Assembly (NCBI GenBank): GCA_023432805.1
Contig: JAEYUG010000071.1
Location: forward strand, 1 to 55,802
From: Bacteroidota bacterium
GTDB lineage: Bacteria; Bacteroidota; Ignavibacteria; SZUA-365
Length of the DNA: 55,802 bases
Direction: 5' to 3'
The notes under the pieces were generated by a model that was not told the origin of the DNA, ran no database searches, and saw nothing but the letters and a program-made list of their open reading frames with translations. Shown piece by piece: positions 45,337-55,617 of this stretch. The position numbers and the translations under genes are program-made. Within the stretch, counting starts at the first letter, position 1. Each line of letters opens with the position of its first letter.

Positions 45337-46686
45337 TCACTCATGTGTGACGAGAATGGGATGCTGCGTGCCGCCATGATCATGTGCGACACGCAGAATG
45401 TACACTCCCGTCGGCAGATCCGCACCATCCAGCGGAAGCCACCGTACGCCGGACTCCATCACACCCGCATGCAGCAGACGCATGTCGCGACCCAGCAGAT
45501 CATGCAGCGACACGCGCACCGACTGCGCGTGCGGCATCTGCAGCCGAACCAGTGCACGGCCACGCACGGGATGCGGTGCGACATCGACTATGATGTCGCG
45601 CGCCACCGCAGCGGGAGCGGCGACAGCCGTCGGCGACGACGTCGGCAGGTGGATGTACCGGGGCTTCCGCATCTCGGTGCGGTACTGCCCGGTGACATAC
45701 GCGCTGTTCTGGATGCGTGCATCCCCCCATCCCGGATACGCGCGATCCGGCCAGTTCGCATTGATGTAGCTGTAGCCCTTGATCTCGGGATGCGCGGCGA
45801 TGAACTCCCAGAATTTCGCGAACCACGCATTCCAGTCAGCGACACCGTCGGCGGCGTCCGCGCTGATGTTGATGCCTTTGGCGGACGTCTCGCTCATGTA
45901 CACGGGCTTGCCGTGTGCGCGGGCCATCGCAAGAAAGCGCTCGCTCTTGCCCTTGCGCGAGATGCCGCTGCGCGACGAGTCGGGGGCCGCGAGGTCGAAG
46001 TCGTCGGCGTTGAAGAGATCGAGACCGAACCAGTCCACATACGCATCGCCGGGATACCAGAGCGTGCCGCGCGCATCGACGCTATCGAAGTCGTTGGCTG
46101 CGGCGGGATAGTAGCACCAGATGGTCGCAACGCTGTCGCGGAATCCCCGCGCCGCGAACATGTCGGTGATCTTGCGGAACATGGTCACGTAGTGATGCGG
46201 CGTGTAACCGCCGCCGTTCCATCCGTCCCCCGCGCCGTTGAACTCGCCGCCGATGCGTAGAAACATGCGCCGACCATACGCCTTCGAGAGCGTGATGATC
46301 GAGTCGATGATCGCGTCGTACTGCGTCGAGGTGGCGATCACGGTGTCGGTGGCGACGTCGCTTACAAGAAAGAGACTGAGTTCGGGGATGAAGCCGATCG
46401 CGTCGGCCTGCGCGTAAAATCCCGCCAGCTGCCGCAGCGAGGCGGCAGCACCGCGCGTGCCGGGGATGCTGAAGAAGAGTCCCCGCACCGCCGGTTGAAT
46501 CGTCGAATCTCCGAGCGCGGTGAGATACGCCTCGATGGGATCACCCGCATCGAAGGTCATGGTCTGCACACCGTGATACACACGACCGTCGGCGGGCTCG
46601 AGCAGGGCGCGCGTCTGCGCGGGACTGTGCAGCTGCGGCAGCAGAATGAGAAGGAGGAATGGAAGGTAGATGGCGTGACGTGTCAT
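45337..46686 (-). CDS. GH26-like beta-mannanase with T9SS sorting domain
   Basis: 449 residues. Signal peptide (MTRHAIYLPFLLLILLPQLH), GH26-like TIM barrel with the acid/base Glu148 in RIGGEFNG and the nucleophile Glu266 in VYMSETSAKG. A T9SS C-terminal domain (about 370-449) starts DVAPHPVRGRALVRLQ. Secreted mannan- or glucan-degrading enzyme; fits the mannose-type genes at 41532-44770. Confidence 0.85.
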   Translation of the reverse strand: MTRHAIYLPFLLLILLPQLHSPAQTRALLEPADGRVYHGVQTMTFDAGDPIEAYLTALGDSTIQPAVRGLFFSIPGTRGAAASLRQLAGFYAQADAIGFIPELSLFLVSDVATDTVIATSTQYDAIIDSIITLSKAYGRRMFLRIGGEFNGAGDGWNGGGYTPHHYVTMFRKITDMFAARGFRDSVATIWCYYPAAANDFDSVDARGTLWYPGDAYVDWFGLDLFNADDFDLAAPDSSRSGISRKGKSERFLAMARAHGKPVYMSETSAKGINISADAADGVADWNAWFAKFWEFIAAHPEIKGYSYINANWPDRAYPGWGDARIQNSAYVTGQYRTEMRKPRYIHLPTSSPTAVAAPAAVARDIIVDVAPHPVRGRALVRLQMPHAQSVRVSLHDLLGRDMRLLHAGVMESGVRWLPLDGADLPTGVYILRVAHDHGGTQHPILVTHE

Positions 46687-46718
46687 CGGTGCGTCCTGTA
46701 TGGTGGCCGGAAAGGCGG

Positions 46719-46749
46719 GCGGCTTCCGCACGCGAAGTGCGGAAGCCGC
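46719..46749 (-). terminator. Hairpin between the Fn3 gene and the GH26-like gene
   Basis: Thirteen perfect pairs GCGGCTTCCGCAC/GTGCGGAAGCCGC around GCGAA; no strong T run. Confidence 0.55.
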
Positions 46750-46809
46750 ATTAGGAAATGACACCGATGGGAGCGGGTGTGTTTCATCCCGCATCCTCAC
46801 ACATCGTGG

Positions 46810-48960
46810 CTATTTGATGTCGACAGAGGTCGTGGGACTGAGCCTCGAGGAGGCGCCGCTACGGGAGACGACTTTGACCGCATACTGGTAGGACCCGGCT
46901 CCGCGAAGCCCGCGGTCGGTGAAGGTCACGGTGCGGGGATCGTCGACCACCGCGTAGCTGCGGAGTCCCGACTGGTTGATCGAACGGTAGACGATGAAGC
47001 GGAGTCCGTCGGCCGGACGATCCCACGACCAGCGGAGCTCGTTCACCTTCTTGTCGGCATCGTATCGGGCGGTGACGTCGCGCACGTCGGGCAGAACGCC
47101 CGTGTCGTAGGCGCGCGCGAGTACGCTGGTCGACATGTCGGAACGGTTGCCGGCGCTGTCGACCGCCATCATCGCGTATTCGAAGGTGACGTTCCTGCGG
47201 ACATCCGTGTCGGTCACCGAGGTCGCGAAGACGCCAACGCGCGTCGGTGTACCCCAGGCGTCGGAACCAGGCATGCGCTTGTACAACAGATGTGTTTCGA
47301 CGTCGTCGCTCCCGCCGGGCGCGAACACGATGGTCACCGAGCTGTCGGTCACGTCTACATCGGTGATGACCGGCGCTGCAGGCGGAACGATGTCGGGCCG
47401 GCGCACGGTGAGCATCTCCGATACCTCGCTCTCGTTGAAGTGGAAGTCGAGCGCGGTTGCGCGATAGTACACGCTGCGGGTCAGCGACCGTACGGCGACG
47501 GTGTCGTAGATGACGGTGTCGCGCGCGGCCGACACTCCGTCGTCACCGAACCACTCGATCACCGACGAGAACTCGTGCTCGGGTGCATTGGCGCGAAGGA
47601 TGCGGTACCCCATCGCATCACGCTCGCGGCTGGCGGCGAGCGTGAGACGCACGACGCCGTTCGTGTCCATCACGCCGCTGATCCACACGGGGGGTGCGGG
47701 ACTCGTCGAGTCGATGAGCGAGACGTAGGCGGGAAAGGAGCGTGAGACGTTGCCGGCCGTGTCGTGCGCAGCGACGATGTAGTAGTTCGTACCGCCTTCG
47801 TCGAATGTGTCGTCAACGAACTCACGTGCAGTGCGCCCGAGCATGCGCGGGGAGACCTGCGTGTACGGACCGTCCTCCTTCGTGTCGCGCCACACCGTGA
47901 AGCCGGCCAGATCCGCATCGAGCGGTTCGTCCATCGTCCATGTGACCAGCACCTCCCGGGCCGCCCGCTGTTTCGGGTTCGGCACGAAAGGCTGTGCGGG
48001 AGGGGTGAGGTCACGGCCCATGGCCGTCACCTCACCGGCGATCTCCTCGTCGGCAAACGGAGTGGCACCGTACACGCGATAGGTGTAGCGCACGTAGTTC
48101 GTCACAAGTGTATCGGCGAAGGTCTCGAGCGAATCCGGAGAGTCGTCGGCACGCAGTGTCACGAGCGGCGCCTGGGTGATCGGCGTGAACGTGCGGCCCC
48201 CGTCGCTCGAGCGCTCGATGCGCGCCGCGCCATAGATCTGCGCGGGCCATGCCAGAAGAATCCACCCGTCATGTTCCGTCGCTCGTACGAGCGATCTGGG
48301 ACGCGCTGGCTGCGGGGTATGCGTCACGACAACGAATCCCGTGTCGGGCCGGTACACCGACGACGCGGCCGCCAGGCGCACCCGATAGACATAGGTTCCC
48401 CCCCGACGCGCATCGGTGTCCACATACCGCAACCCGAGTCCGTCGGCTGCCGCTGCATCCCGATCCGCCGCGTAGAGCGCCATGCTGTAGCGCATTTCAT
48501 ACTGCGCCTTCTGCTCGCGCAGCGCACCGAGATCCTCCGGATCCACGCTCGAACCTTCATCGTCACCTTCCAACAGCGACGCAGCGAGCGCGGCATAGCC
48601 GGCCTGATCGCCCGCCGCACCGGGCACGCGCTGCAGATGTGCCTGCCATTGCTCCTGCGTCCACGGACGGATCGGCTCGGTCACCAGCGGCCGGAACGCC
48701 GACGCCGCGGGGATGCGTCCCCCGGCAGCGGCTTCCGCGCGGTCGATCGCGAAGCCCGATCGCGCGGCGATGCGCCACACGGCGGGCTTGTCGGTCGCCC
48801 ATCGCAGTACCACGCCCTGTTCGGTCGATCGTGCGATAAGCCCGATCTTCGCGCGTAGCGCGGCATTGAGTTCATTCTGGGGGATCTCCTGCGCTGACGC
48901 AGAAGCCAGTGCGGTGCACAACACAAGCAGTGTGAGGAAGCGTCTGTTCATCGTTTTCAT
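46810..48960 (-). CDS. Secreted fibronectin type III domain protein
   Basis: 716 residues. Signal peptide to about 24, then a mixed N-terminal region and at least four Fn3 domains from about 225 (recurring L/VxWxxP, Y-R-V and TGxxxYY patterns such as GWILLAWPAQ, REVLVTWTMDEPL, YEYAMMAVDSAGN). AAGGA lies before ATG 48960. Starts eight bases after the TANFOR stop, so it is the third gene of that operon. Confidence 0.85.
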   Translation of the reverse strand: MKTMNRRFLTLLVLCTALASASAQEIPQNELNAALRAKIGLIARSTEQGVVLRWATDKPAVWRIAARSGFAIDRAEAAAGGRIPAASAFRPLVTEPIRPWTQEQWQAHLQRVPGAAGDQAGYAALAASLLEGDDEGSSVDPEDLGALREQKAQYEMRYSMALYAADRDAAAADGLGLRYVDTDARRGGTYVYRVRLAAASSVYRPDTGFVVVTHTPQPARPRSLVRATEHDGWILLAWPAQIYGAARIERSSDGGRTFTPITQAPLVTLRADDSPDSLETFADTLVTNYVRYTYRVYGATPFADEEIAGEVTAMGRDLTPPAQPFVPNPKQRAAREVLVTWTMDEPLDADLAGFTVWRDTKEDGPYTQVSPRMLGRTAREFVDDTFDEGGTNYYIVAAHDTAGNVSRSFPAYVSLIDSTSPAPPVWISGVMDTNGVVRLTLAASRERDAMGYRILRANAPEHEFSSVIEWFGDDGVSAARDTVIYDTVAVRSLTRSVYYRATALDFHFNESEVSEMLTVRRPDIVPPAAPVITDVDVTDSSVTIVFAPGGSDDVETHLLYKRMPGSDAWGTPTRVGVFATSVTDTDVRRNVTFEYAMMAVDSAGNRSDMSTSVLARAYDTGVLPDVRDVTARYDADKKVNELRWSWDRPADGLRFIVYRSINQSGLRSYAVVDDPRTVTFTDRGLRGAGSYQYAVKVVSRSGASSRLSPTTSVDIK

Positions 48961-48968
48961 GATTCCTT

Positions 48969-51900
48969 CTACTGCTTGATCATCTTGGGATTGCTGTTGG
49001 CTGCCCTCGGGGGCGGTATCGGTGCAACGGTGGTAAACACCGCAGTGGATGTCTCGGTCACAGGTGTGTTGTTCTTCTTCTTCGCTGGCGTCCAGTTGCC
49101 ATTCTTCAGCTCATACAGCGTGCCCACAACAGTGACCTTGTAGGTGGTCGCCGAATCGAGGTTGGGACCCATGTTCATCCCGCTGCTTCCGCCGTCGGGC
49201 GACATGTTGGGTCCCCGTGGTCCTCCGGCAGAGATCGTCATGTTGCCGAACTTCGGGGAGACGGTGACAGGTCCCGACAGCAGCACGAGATACTCGCCGA
49301 GCGAGTTCGCCGTCGGCTTGATCTGCAGTGCCGAGCCGAATGATCCGCCGACCTTCTTCTGAAGTGTCACGGTGTAGCGGGCCTGGAAGGTGCGATTGAG
49401 TGTCGCGCCTGCCGTACCGCCCTGACTTTCGATCACATCGAAGCTCTGATTCGGTGTGAATCCGTACAGCACGCGCGCACGGTCTGTCGTCGGGAAACTG
49501 GAAACATTGTTCTGCGGATAGAGTGTCTTGATGAGCGCGCTCTGCTGATCGGCCGCTACATCATCCGCCTGTGCGGTGGGACCCGCTTCCGCCGGCATGC
49601 TCGGCGTGCACTTCGAGCCGTAATCGATATTGGCATGGAAGGATCCCGAAATCACTCCTCCCAGGAAGCTGAACGATCCTCCCGCCTCGCCCTGCAGCCA
49701 GGTCGGCTTGGGGAAGCCGCCCTGCAGGTAGGCACCGAGCCTGATGTCGGCCAGATTCCAGTAGCACCCGTTGCAGCAGACAAGACAGGGACCGGACTTC
49801 GACACGACGCGGATGCCGACCTTGAAGATTGCGTAGGCGGCAACGCTGCCCTGTGCGTACCATTTCTGCAAACCGATGATCGGTGCCCCGCCTGCGCATA
49901 CGGCGTTGTCGGGGTAGCGTAGCAGCGACAGGTTCACCTCGAAGCCGCCGCCCACGCGGTAGGCGAGCTTGACGCGGCCGAACAGATGCGTGTTCTTGTC
50001 GCCGGTGTCGTAGTTGACGCCGACGCCCGCCGCGAAGCCGGTGCCCGAGATGGCCGCGGTGGTCGCCGCGCCCGACGGCACGAGGTTGAAGACGCCGACG
50101 GAGTTGAGGCCGTTGGTGATTGCGGGACTGAAGCCCGTGGGGGCACTGATGTTGCGACCGAACATGAAGTATGATTCGGTGTTGATGCCAAGCACCTTGA
50201 TGGTGTTGCGGTTCGACGGTTCACCGAGCTTCACGTACCAGACGCCGGTCTTGCCTTCGACGTGCACGACCATGTTGATGCCGTTCGGGGTCGAGATCGG
50301 ATCCTTGTTGATCGTGACCTTCGCGGCGAGATGGAAGACGCGGGCAGGGTGGTTGTAATCGATCGAGATCGAGCCCTTCACCGGTGCGTTCGCGCGCTCT
50401 GGAATCTTGGCCATCATCCAGAGTTCACCGAGGATGCTGATGTTGATCAATCCACCCGACGTGGAGAACTGACCGCCGAGTGTGATGTCTGCGTTGAACT
50501 TCTTCGAGTCGGGCGAGGTCCCCATGATCGCGGTGACCTTGAAGCCGAAGCCGACGTTCTTGTCGGGTGTGAACGTCGCTCCCGACGACGCTGCGGTCGA
50601 GGTCGAGTTGGCGTTCGCGACCTGCGTTGCGTTCGGCTTCGGCATGTTGGTCACATTCATGCGCTGCCATGCACCGACGCCGAATCCATAGAACGCGTAG
50701 CCCGGCAGAAACACGATGCCCGGCGGGGGCAGAATCACCTTCGCATCGACATACCAGTACCGGTACGGCTGTGCGCTTTGATAGCTCGTCGTTCCGAAGC
50801 GTGCCGACGCGCTGATCTCCATCTGCATGGTCGTGAAGGTTGCCTTGATCGCTCCGTTGAATCCGTTGCCGTACATCGGATGATCCTGATAGAACTTGAC
50901 GAAGCCGTCGATGGTCACCGCGCTCGTCTTCACGTAGAGGCCGATGGAGTCGACGCGGGCGTCGACGAACTTCGGCTTGAACCGCAGTCCGCCGGGATGC
51001 TCGATCGCGCCGACCACCTCGAGCTTGGTGCGTCCGGCAATTTTCTCGGATAGATTGACGGCCACTTCGAAGTTGATCGCGCCGCGCGCGGCTTCCCCTG
51101 CGAGGGGCGTCTTTTCGATGTACTTCACATTTTCGATCGAGACGGGGAATTTCCCGATCGACTTCTGCGGACTGGCGAATCCCCAAGTCCCGATCTTGTA
51201 GTTGAGCTTGCCGCCCTGTACCCAGGCGAGCTGCATGCCCTCGAATTTCACGCCGATGTCGACGTTTTTGATCGGTCCCACGGTCTTGTTCGCCCACCCG
51301 AACTGTCCGTTGAGTTTCACGTCGAACGAACTCTTCTGCTTGATCTCGATCTTCAGATACGAGCTCTGCGCGAGCGTGAAGGCACCGCCGGCGAAGAAGG
51401 AGGACGTGAAGGGACCCTTCGGTGTCAGGGTGAACTGGAAGCCGTCGCCGGTCTGGAACAGTGCCTTGTATTCCAGAGCATTCGCCTTCGCCGAATCGGC
51501 AATCGGAAGCAGCACGAGGCCGCGCAGATAGGCGGTCTTGACCGAGCTGTTGACGATCGAGATGCGCAGCGAATCGATGCTCGCACCGAGCGAGGCGACG
51601 TTGGCCTTCGGATAGTTGAGGATGTTGGCTACGTCGATGCCGCAGGTGAGACCGGTCTTGTTGATGATCATGTTGTTGACCATGATCGTGATGCGCTTCG
51701 AGGGATCGTCGTAGCTGGTCAGCTTGTCGGGCAGGAGCAGCTTTGCCTGCTTGACGTAAAAGCCGTGGAAGGTGGCGCTGGTGTCGCCGAGCATGCCCTT
51801 CGGAAAGGTGATGCCGGTGGGATTGCGCAGGTCGCTGTGATCGAAGGCCATGTTGGTCACTTCGAGGTCGACGCCGTTGGTGCCGACGATCGTGCATTTC

Positions 51901-53885
51901 TGCAGGTTGGCGTTGATGATCCAGTCGTTGAAGTCGCTGACCCACGTCTTCACGTTGGCCTTCACGTTCTGATTGTTGTCGGGACTCGGCACCACCCAGG
52001 TGCGCGGCAGCATGAAGTCGATGTCGACCTGTGCCTGACGGAAGCCGTCGCAATCCCAGTCGATGAAGGTTCCCGTCCCAGGCGCCGTCGGTTTCTTGAA
52101 GATCATGCTCCATGTGTCGGCGCCGCCGGTGTAGGTGACGTCTTCGAGCAGTGCAAAGGTGCCGGCCTGGAACGACGGTCCGGAGGTGGTGAAGAACAGG
52201 TTGCCGACCTTGAAGCCGAGCACGTCGTTCTCCTCGAGAATCGGCAGCGCCATCACGGCCGCAAGCTGCGCACCCGTGGCGGTGAACTTCATCTCGGCGA
52301 TCGCGATCTGGTAATCCTTGATGTCGGTGATGCCCAGCGGAAGCTGCAACGGCGCGTCGGTGTAGTTGGCGATCTGCTGCTGCAGGTCGAAGTTCTTCGT
52401 CTGCTTGCTGAAGTTCGACTTGAGCCAGGTGTCGAGGCTCTTGATGCGGTCCTTCGTCCACGGCAGGCCACCGACCACATTGGTCGCCCACTGCGTCTGG
52501 TAGGGATCGGGTGTTGTCGTGATTTGCGCGACGACATCACCATCGTACACCTGATTGGCCGCATTGATCTTGAGTCCGGTGAACTGCACGGCGATCGGTG
52601 TGCGCAACCACGATACGAGAATCGAGCCCGTGCCATTGAGCGCACCGCTGTTGCCGGTGGCCGTGAGCACCTTCATGGAAAAGAAGCCGACGGTCACGAT
52701 GCTGTCCTTGTATGCGGCGGCCTGCTTTCCGGCGGGATTCTGATCCACGACTGCCGGCGGCACAGTCTGCGCTGGCTGACATCCGCTGGGTGGCACGTTC
52801 GGATTTCCACTGCCGTGATTGGTCGTGTCGACAGGTACATTCCCACCACCGGGTGCGACCTTGTCACCCGATGCGATATCGCCCGGCTGCTTGTCGCCGC
52901 CCGGCGCCTTGAATCCACCCACGGGCTGCTTGACACCGACGATCGGCTTGTTGTCGGCGATCTCGAGCTCCGGAAGTCCCCCGCTGCGCTGCCGTCCACC
53001 CGAGGATCGTGTGAAGGAAAAGGGCTCTGCGTACCCGTCGGCTTCACCGATCGGTTTCCCCTTCTCGTCGAGCGCACGAACAGTCCAGACATATTCGTTG
53101 ACTCTCGTCGGAAGCTGAAACTCGACGGGCCAGAGCAACTGGGTCGTATTTCGGACCGAACGGTCCAAAATCGGACGATTGCTGCGGAAGGCCTGCATGG
53201 TGCGCTGCCCTTCCATCACCTCGAAGACCATCACGCGATACTCGACGCCACCCGGAGGTGTCGGTGTCACTGGGGTCCACCGGAACATCGGACGCTCGTT
53301 GTCGGTGACGACGGATTTGTTCTCCGGCTGCAGCAGCGTCGGTGGTTCGTAGGAAGTCAGCAGGAATCCACGGCAGATGGGCTCGGCAATGAGGCTCTGT
53401 CCGGACTGGGCCGCAAGAATGTCTACGCAGTACTCGTAGGTCCCGGCTGGCAGCATGCCCGTGCGCACGGCTGTGTTGTAGGAATCGCCCTTGAAGTCCA
53501 CTGCCGCGAAAGGAATCATGTGCTCTGCATAATACACGTTGACACCTGGCTGCAGGGTGACGACGGGCATGCGGGTGGTGTTCGTCCGTGCCTGCACGAC
53601 GCCGTCGCGCCTGACCTCCGCACTGAGCTTGGCGGGGATCGGCGAACCCCCGGGAGGCACGGTGATCGTGAGGATCGCCGTCTCCTTGCGCGAAGCCCAT
53701 TCCGAGAGATAGGGACTCGGACGCGGCGACACGGTGAGCGTGACATTCACCGATTGCGCGAGCAGACCGGCGGTTGCGGCGAGAGCCAGAAGCACTGCGA
53801 GCGCGGCCGTACGGAAGACGGTGCGAAGCGTGCGCGTGGGCGATGTCCAGATTGGGAGCGGAGTCGTCATATGCGGTACCGGCAT
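48969..53885 (-). CDS. Giant TANFOR-type surface protein
   Basis: About 1,638 residues. A signal peptide ends at LLAQSVNVTLTVSP. The first 300 residues match the Bacteroidota TANFOR pattern (SPYLSEW, ILTITVPP, LPAGTYEYCVDI, CRGFLLTSYEPPTLLQPEN, MFRWTPVTPTPPGGVEYRV). A Pro/Gly-rich linker (about 320-400) and a long beta-rich region follow, with a Cys-rich patch CLVCCNGCYW near 1440. The start is uncertain (53885 or 53870); the frame to 53945 overlaps the upstream barrel gene. Partner of the barrel and Fn3 proteins by gene order. Confidence 0.82.
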   Translation of the reverse strand: MPVPHMTTPLPIWTSPTRTLRTVFRTAALAVLLALAATAGLLAQSVNVTLTVSPRPSPYLSEWASRKETAILTITVPPGGSPIPAKLSAEVRRDGVVQARTNTTRMPVVTLQPGVNVYYAEHMIPFAAVDFKGDSYNTAVRTGMLPAGTYEYCVDILAAQSGQSLIAEPICRGFLLTSYEPPTLLQPENKSVVTDNERPMFRWTPVTPTPPGGVEYRVMVFEVMEGQRTMQAFRSNRPILDRSVRNTTQLLWPVEFQLPTRVNEYVWTVRALDEKGKPIGEADGYAEPFSFTRSSGGRQRSGGLPELEIADNKPIVGVKQPVGGFKAPGGDKQPGDIASGDKVAPGGGNVPVDTTNHGSGNPNVPPSGCQPAQTVPPAVVDQNPAGKQAAAYKDSIVTVGFFSMKVLTATGNSGALNGTGSILVSWLRTPIAVQFTGLKINAANQVYDGDVVAQITTTPDPYQTQWATNVVGGLPWTKDRIKSLDTWLKSNFSKQTKNFDLQQQIANYTDAPLQLPLGITDIKDYQIAIAEMKFTATGAQLAAVMALPILEENDVLGFKVGNLFFTTSGPSFQAGTFALLEDVTYTGGADTWSMIFKKPTAPGTGTFIDWDCDGFRQAQVDIDFMLPRTWVVPSPDNNQNVKANVKTWVSDFNDWIINANLQKCTIVGTNGVDLEVTNMAFDHSDLRNPTGITFPKGMLGDTSATFHGFYVKQAKLLLPDKLTSYDDPSKRITIMVNNMIINKTGLTCGIDVANILNYPKANVASLGASIDSLRISIVNSSVKTAYLRGLVLLPIADSAKANALEYKALFQTGDGFQFTLTPKGPFTSSFFAGGAFTLAQSSYLKIEIKQKSSFDVKLNGQFGWANKTVGPIKNVDIGVKFEGMQLAWVQGGKLNYKIGTWGFASPQKSIGKFPVSIENVKYIEKTPLAGEAARGAINFEVAVNLSEKIAGRTKLEVVGAIEHPGGLRFKPKFVDARVDSIGLYVKTSAVTIDGFVKFYQDHPMYGNGFNGAIKATFTTMQMEISASARFGTTSYQSAQPYRYWYVDAKVILPPPGIVFLPGYAFYGFGVGAWQRMNVTNMPKPNATQVANANSTSTAASSGATFTPDKNVGFGFKVTAIMGTSPDSKKFNADITLGGQFSTSGGLINISILGELWMMAKIPERANAPVKGSISIDYNHPARVFHLAAKVTINKDPISTPNGINMVVHVEGKTGVWYVKLGEPSNRNTIKVLGINTESYFMFGRNISAPTGFSPAITNGLNSVGVFNLVPSGAATTAAISGTGFAAGVGVNYDTGDKNTHLFGRVKLAYRVGGGFEVNLSLLRYPDNAVCAGGAPIIGLQKWYAQGSVAAYAIFKVGIRVVSKSGPCLVCCNGCYWNLADIRLGAYLQGGFPKPTWLQGEAGGSFSFLGGVISGSFHANIDYGSKCTPSMPAEAGPTAQADDVAADQQSALIKTLYPQNNVSSFPTTDRARVLYGFTPNQSFDVIESQGGTAGATLNRTFQARYTVTLQKKVGGSFGSALQIKPTANSLGEYLVLLSGPVTVSPKFGNMTISAGGPRGPNMSPDGGSSGMNMGPNLDSATTYKVTVVGTLYELKNGNWTPAKKKNNTPVTETSTAVFTTVAPIPPPRAANSNPKMIKQ

Positions 53886-53904
53886 GAATGCAGTGTGGTG
53901 TGAA

Positions 53905-55617
53905 TCAGAACGAGGTCGTGATCGCGGCTTCGAAGAAGGTTTCATCGAAGCTCGCGCCGGGCTTGGAGGATCCGTACAGATAGTTGTTCAGCGAGAGTGC
54001 GGTATTGAACGAAAGCATCTCGGTGATGCGCCAGAGCACGCCTGCACGCACCGTTGTCTGCGTGTCGGCGGTGAACGAGGCGAGGGCGTTCTCGGTCCAT
54101 GACACGTTCAGCGAGGGACTCACGCGTCCGTCGAGGAGTGTCGACGACACACCTGCCCCGATGCTGTTGATTGTCAATGCACCCGTGGGAAGATCGTTGG
54201 TCATGTGGTTCCCCATCAGGTTCACACTCAACGGCAGTTCGCTGAGACTGACCAGGTACATCAGCATGACGCCCTGCGTGTTGTTCGTCGACTGGGCACC
54301 TGAGAGGACGTTGTAATCGGTGAATGCGTCGATCGAGTACGACACCGTGATTGTGTGCGACACGGTTTCTCCCCGGAGACTGAGCGTGGGGGCGATGCTG
54401 AAGGAATTCGACACGTTCTCGACCTTGAGCGTGTCGTTCTTCAGGTTGTTGCGCATTCCGAAATTCGCATAGCGCATGGTGAACGACAGTTCGTCTGTCA
54501 CGAGTGCCAGCACGTTCGCCGATCCGATGATCTGCGTCGACGTCGCTCCCTTGGTCTCTGAGAGATTGTTGGTCCGGTGTCCGATCGAGGCGTTGACATT
54601 GACCTTCCGGTCGAGAAACCGAACGCGTGGCGCGAGCAGGAACTCCAGGCGGTCTGGCTGCATGAACGGATATCCGAGCGCGACATACCCGGCGCCGATG
54701 TACTTGCTGCTCACACGAACACCCCAGTCCGCATCAGCATAACTGAGGGCGAGTGTTCCGGCATAATCCGCGCGCGTCGACATGCGGTGCTTGAACATCG
54801 ACGAGGGAAGCGGTGTGTTCAAATCCACAAGGTCCGCTTCCATGTCACGCGTGAATGCGGAGCTTCCGATCTCGCCGGTCACGGCGAGCGCCTCCGAGAA
54901 TCCCCACCGGAAGTTCGTCGTGACGAGCAGGCCTTCCTGTGGCAGCAGGTCCGCAGACCGGCGGCGCAGCGAGTGCACATCGTCCTTCGCCCGCACGACA
55001 TTGAGATGCAGGAACGACTGTTCGCTTCCGTACCCGAGCTTGGTCATGTAGATATGCCGCGCGTATGCGCCCCGGACGCCATTGATGGAGTCTGGTTCGA
55101 TCGCGCGCTGCGCATTCCCCGCCGACGCCGCGAAGCGGAACTTGCCGGGGGTCAGGTCGATGCCGAGCCCGAAGATCTGCTCGTCCCCCGCCGACAGTTC
55201 GGAGTACTGCGGCATGTGCGTGCCGAGATAACTCTGAAACCAGCCGATCCGCGGCGAGAAGCTGAGCACGCCCAGATTGTTCATCGGGTTCTGGATGAAC
55301 TGCAGGAAGGTCGAGTTCTTCGCATTCGGCGTGACAACATTCGTCTCCTGCGACGACAACATGATGTTGAACGGCAGCGTGATGTAGTCGCCGATGGTGA
55401 TCGTGGGCGTAAAGATGAAACGATAGAGAGAGGAGGGACGCCGCGGCAGCTGGGTGCTGTCATTGCTCGAGAAGGAGTACACGTCGGCACTGACCGTCGC
55501 CGACCCGGACACGGTCACCAGTCCACGCTCCTGCGCGTGGATCCGGGAGGCCGCACCGATGAGGATGCAGCAGCATGCGACAAGCCCGACGCTCGGTCGG
55601 AACAGTCTGCAGGACAA
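53905..55617 (-). CDS. Outer-membrane beta-barrel protein
   Basis: 570 residues. Signal peptide to about 29 (ASRIHAQ), then many amphipathic strands with aromatic girdles, ending AAITTSF with a terminal Phe. No plug or TonB box visible. It precedes the TANFOR gene by 19 bases and probably anchors it at the outer membrane. Confidence 0.8.
   Translation of the reverse strand: MSCRLFRPSVGLVACCCILIGAASRIHAQERGLVTVSGSATVSADVYSFSSNDSTQLPRRPSSLYRFIFTPTITIGDYITLPFNIMLSSQETNVVTPNAKNSTFLQFIQNPMNNLGVLSFSPRIGWFQSYLGTHMPQYSELSAGDEQIFGLGIDLTPGKFRFAASAGNAQRAIEPDSINGVRGAYARHIYMTKLGYGSEQSFLHLNVVRAKDDVHSLRRRSADLLPQEGLLVTTNFRWGFSEALAVTGEIGSSAFTRDMEADLVDLNTPLPSSMFKHRMSTRADYAGTLALSYADADWGVRVSSKYIGAGYVALGYPFMQPDRLEFLLAPRVRFLDRKVNVNASIGHRTNNLSETKGATSTQIIGSANVLALVTDELSFTMRYANFGMRNNLKNDTLKVENVSNSFSIAPTLSLRGETVSHTITVSYSIDAFTDYNVLSGAQSTNNTQGVMLMYLVSLSELPLSVNLMGNHMTNDLPTGALTINSIGAGVSSTLLDGRVSPSLNVSWTENALASFTADTQTTVRAGVLWRITEMLSFNTALSLNNYLYGSSKPGASFDETFFEAAITTSF

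Noticed and set aside
51765..53903. 712-residue plus-strand open frame
   Set aside because: Antisense to the TANFOR gene; His/Arg/Asp-rich composition typical of shadow frames and no start signal.
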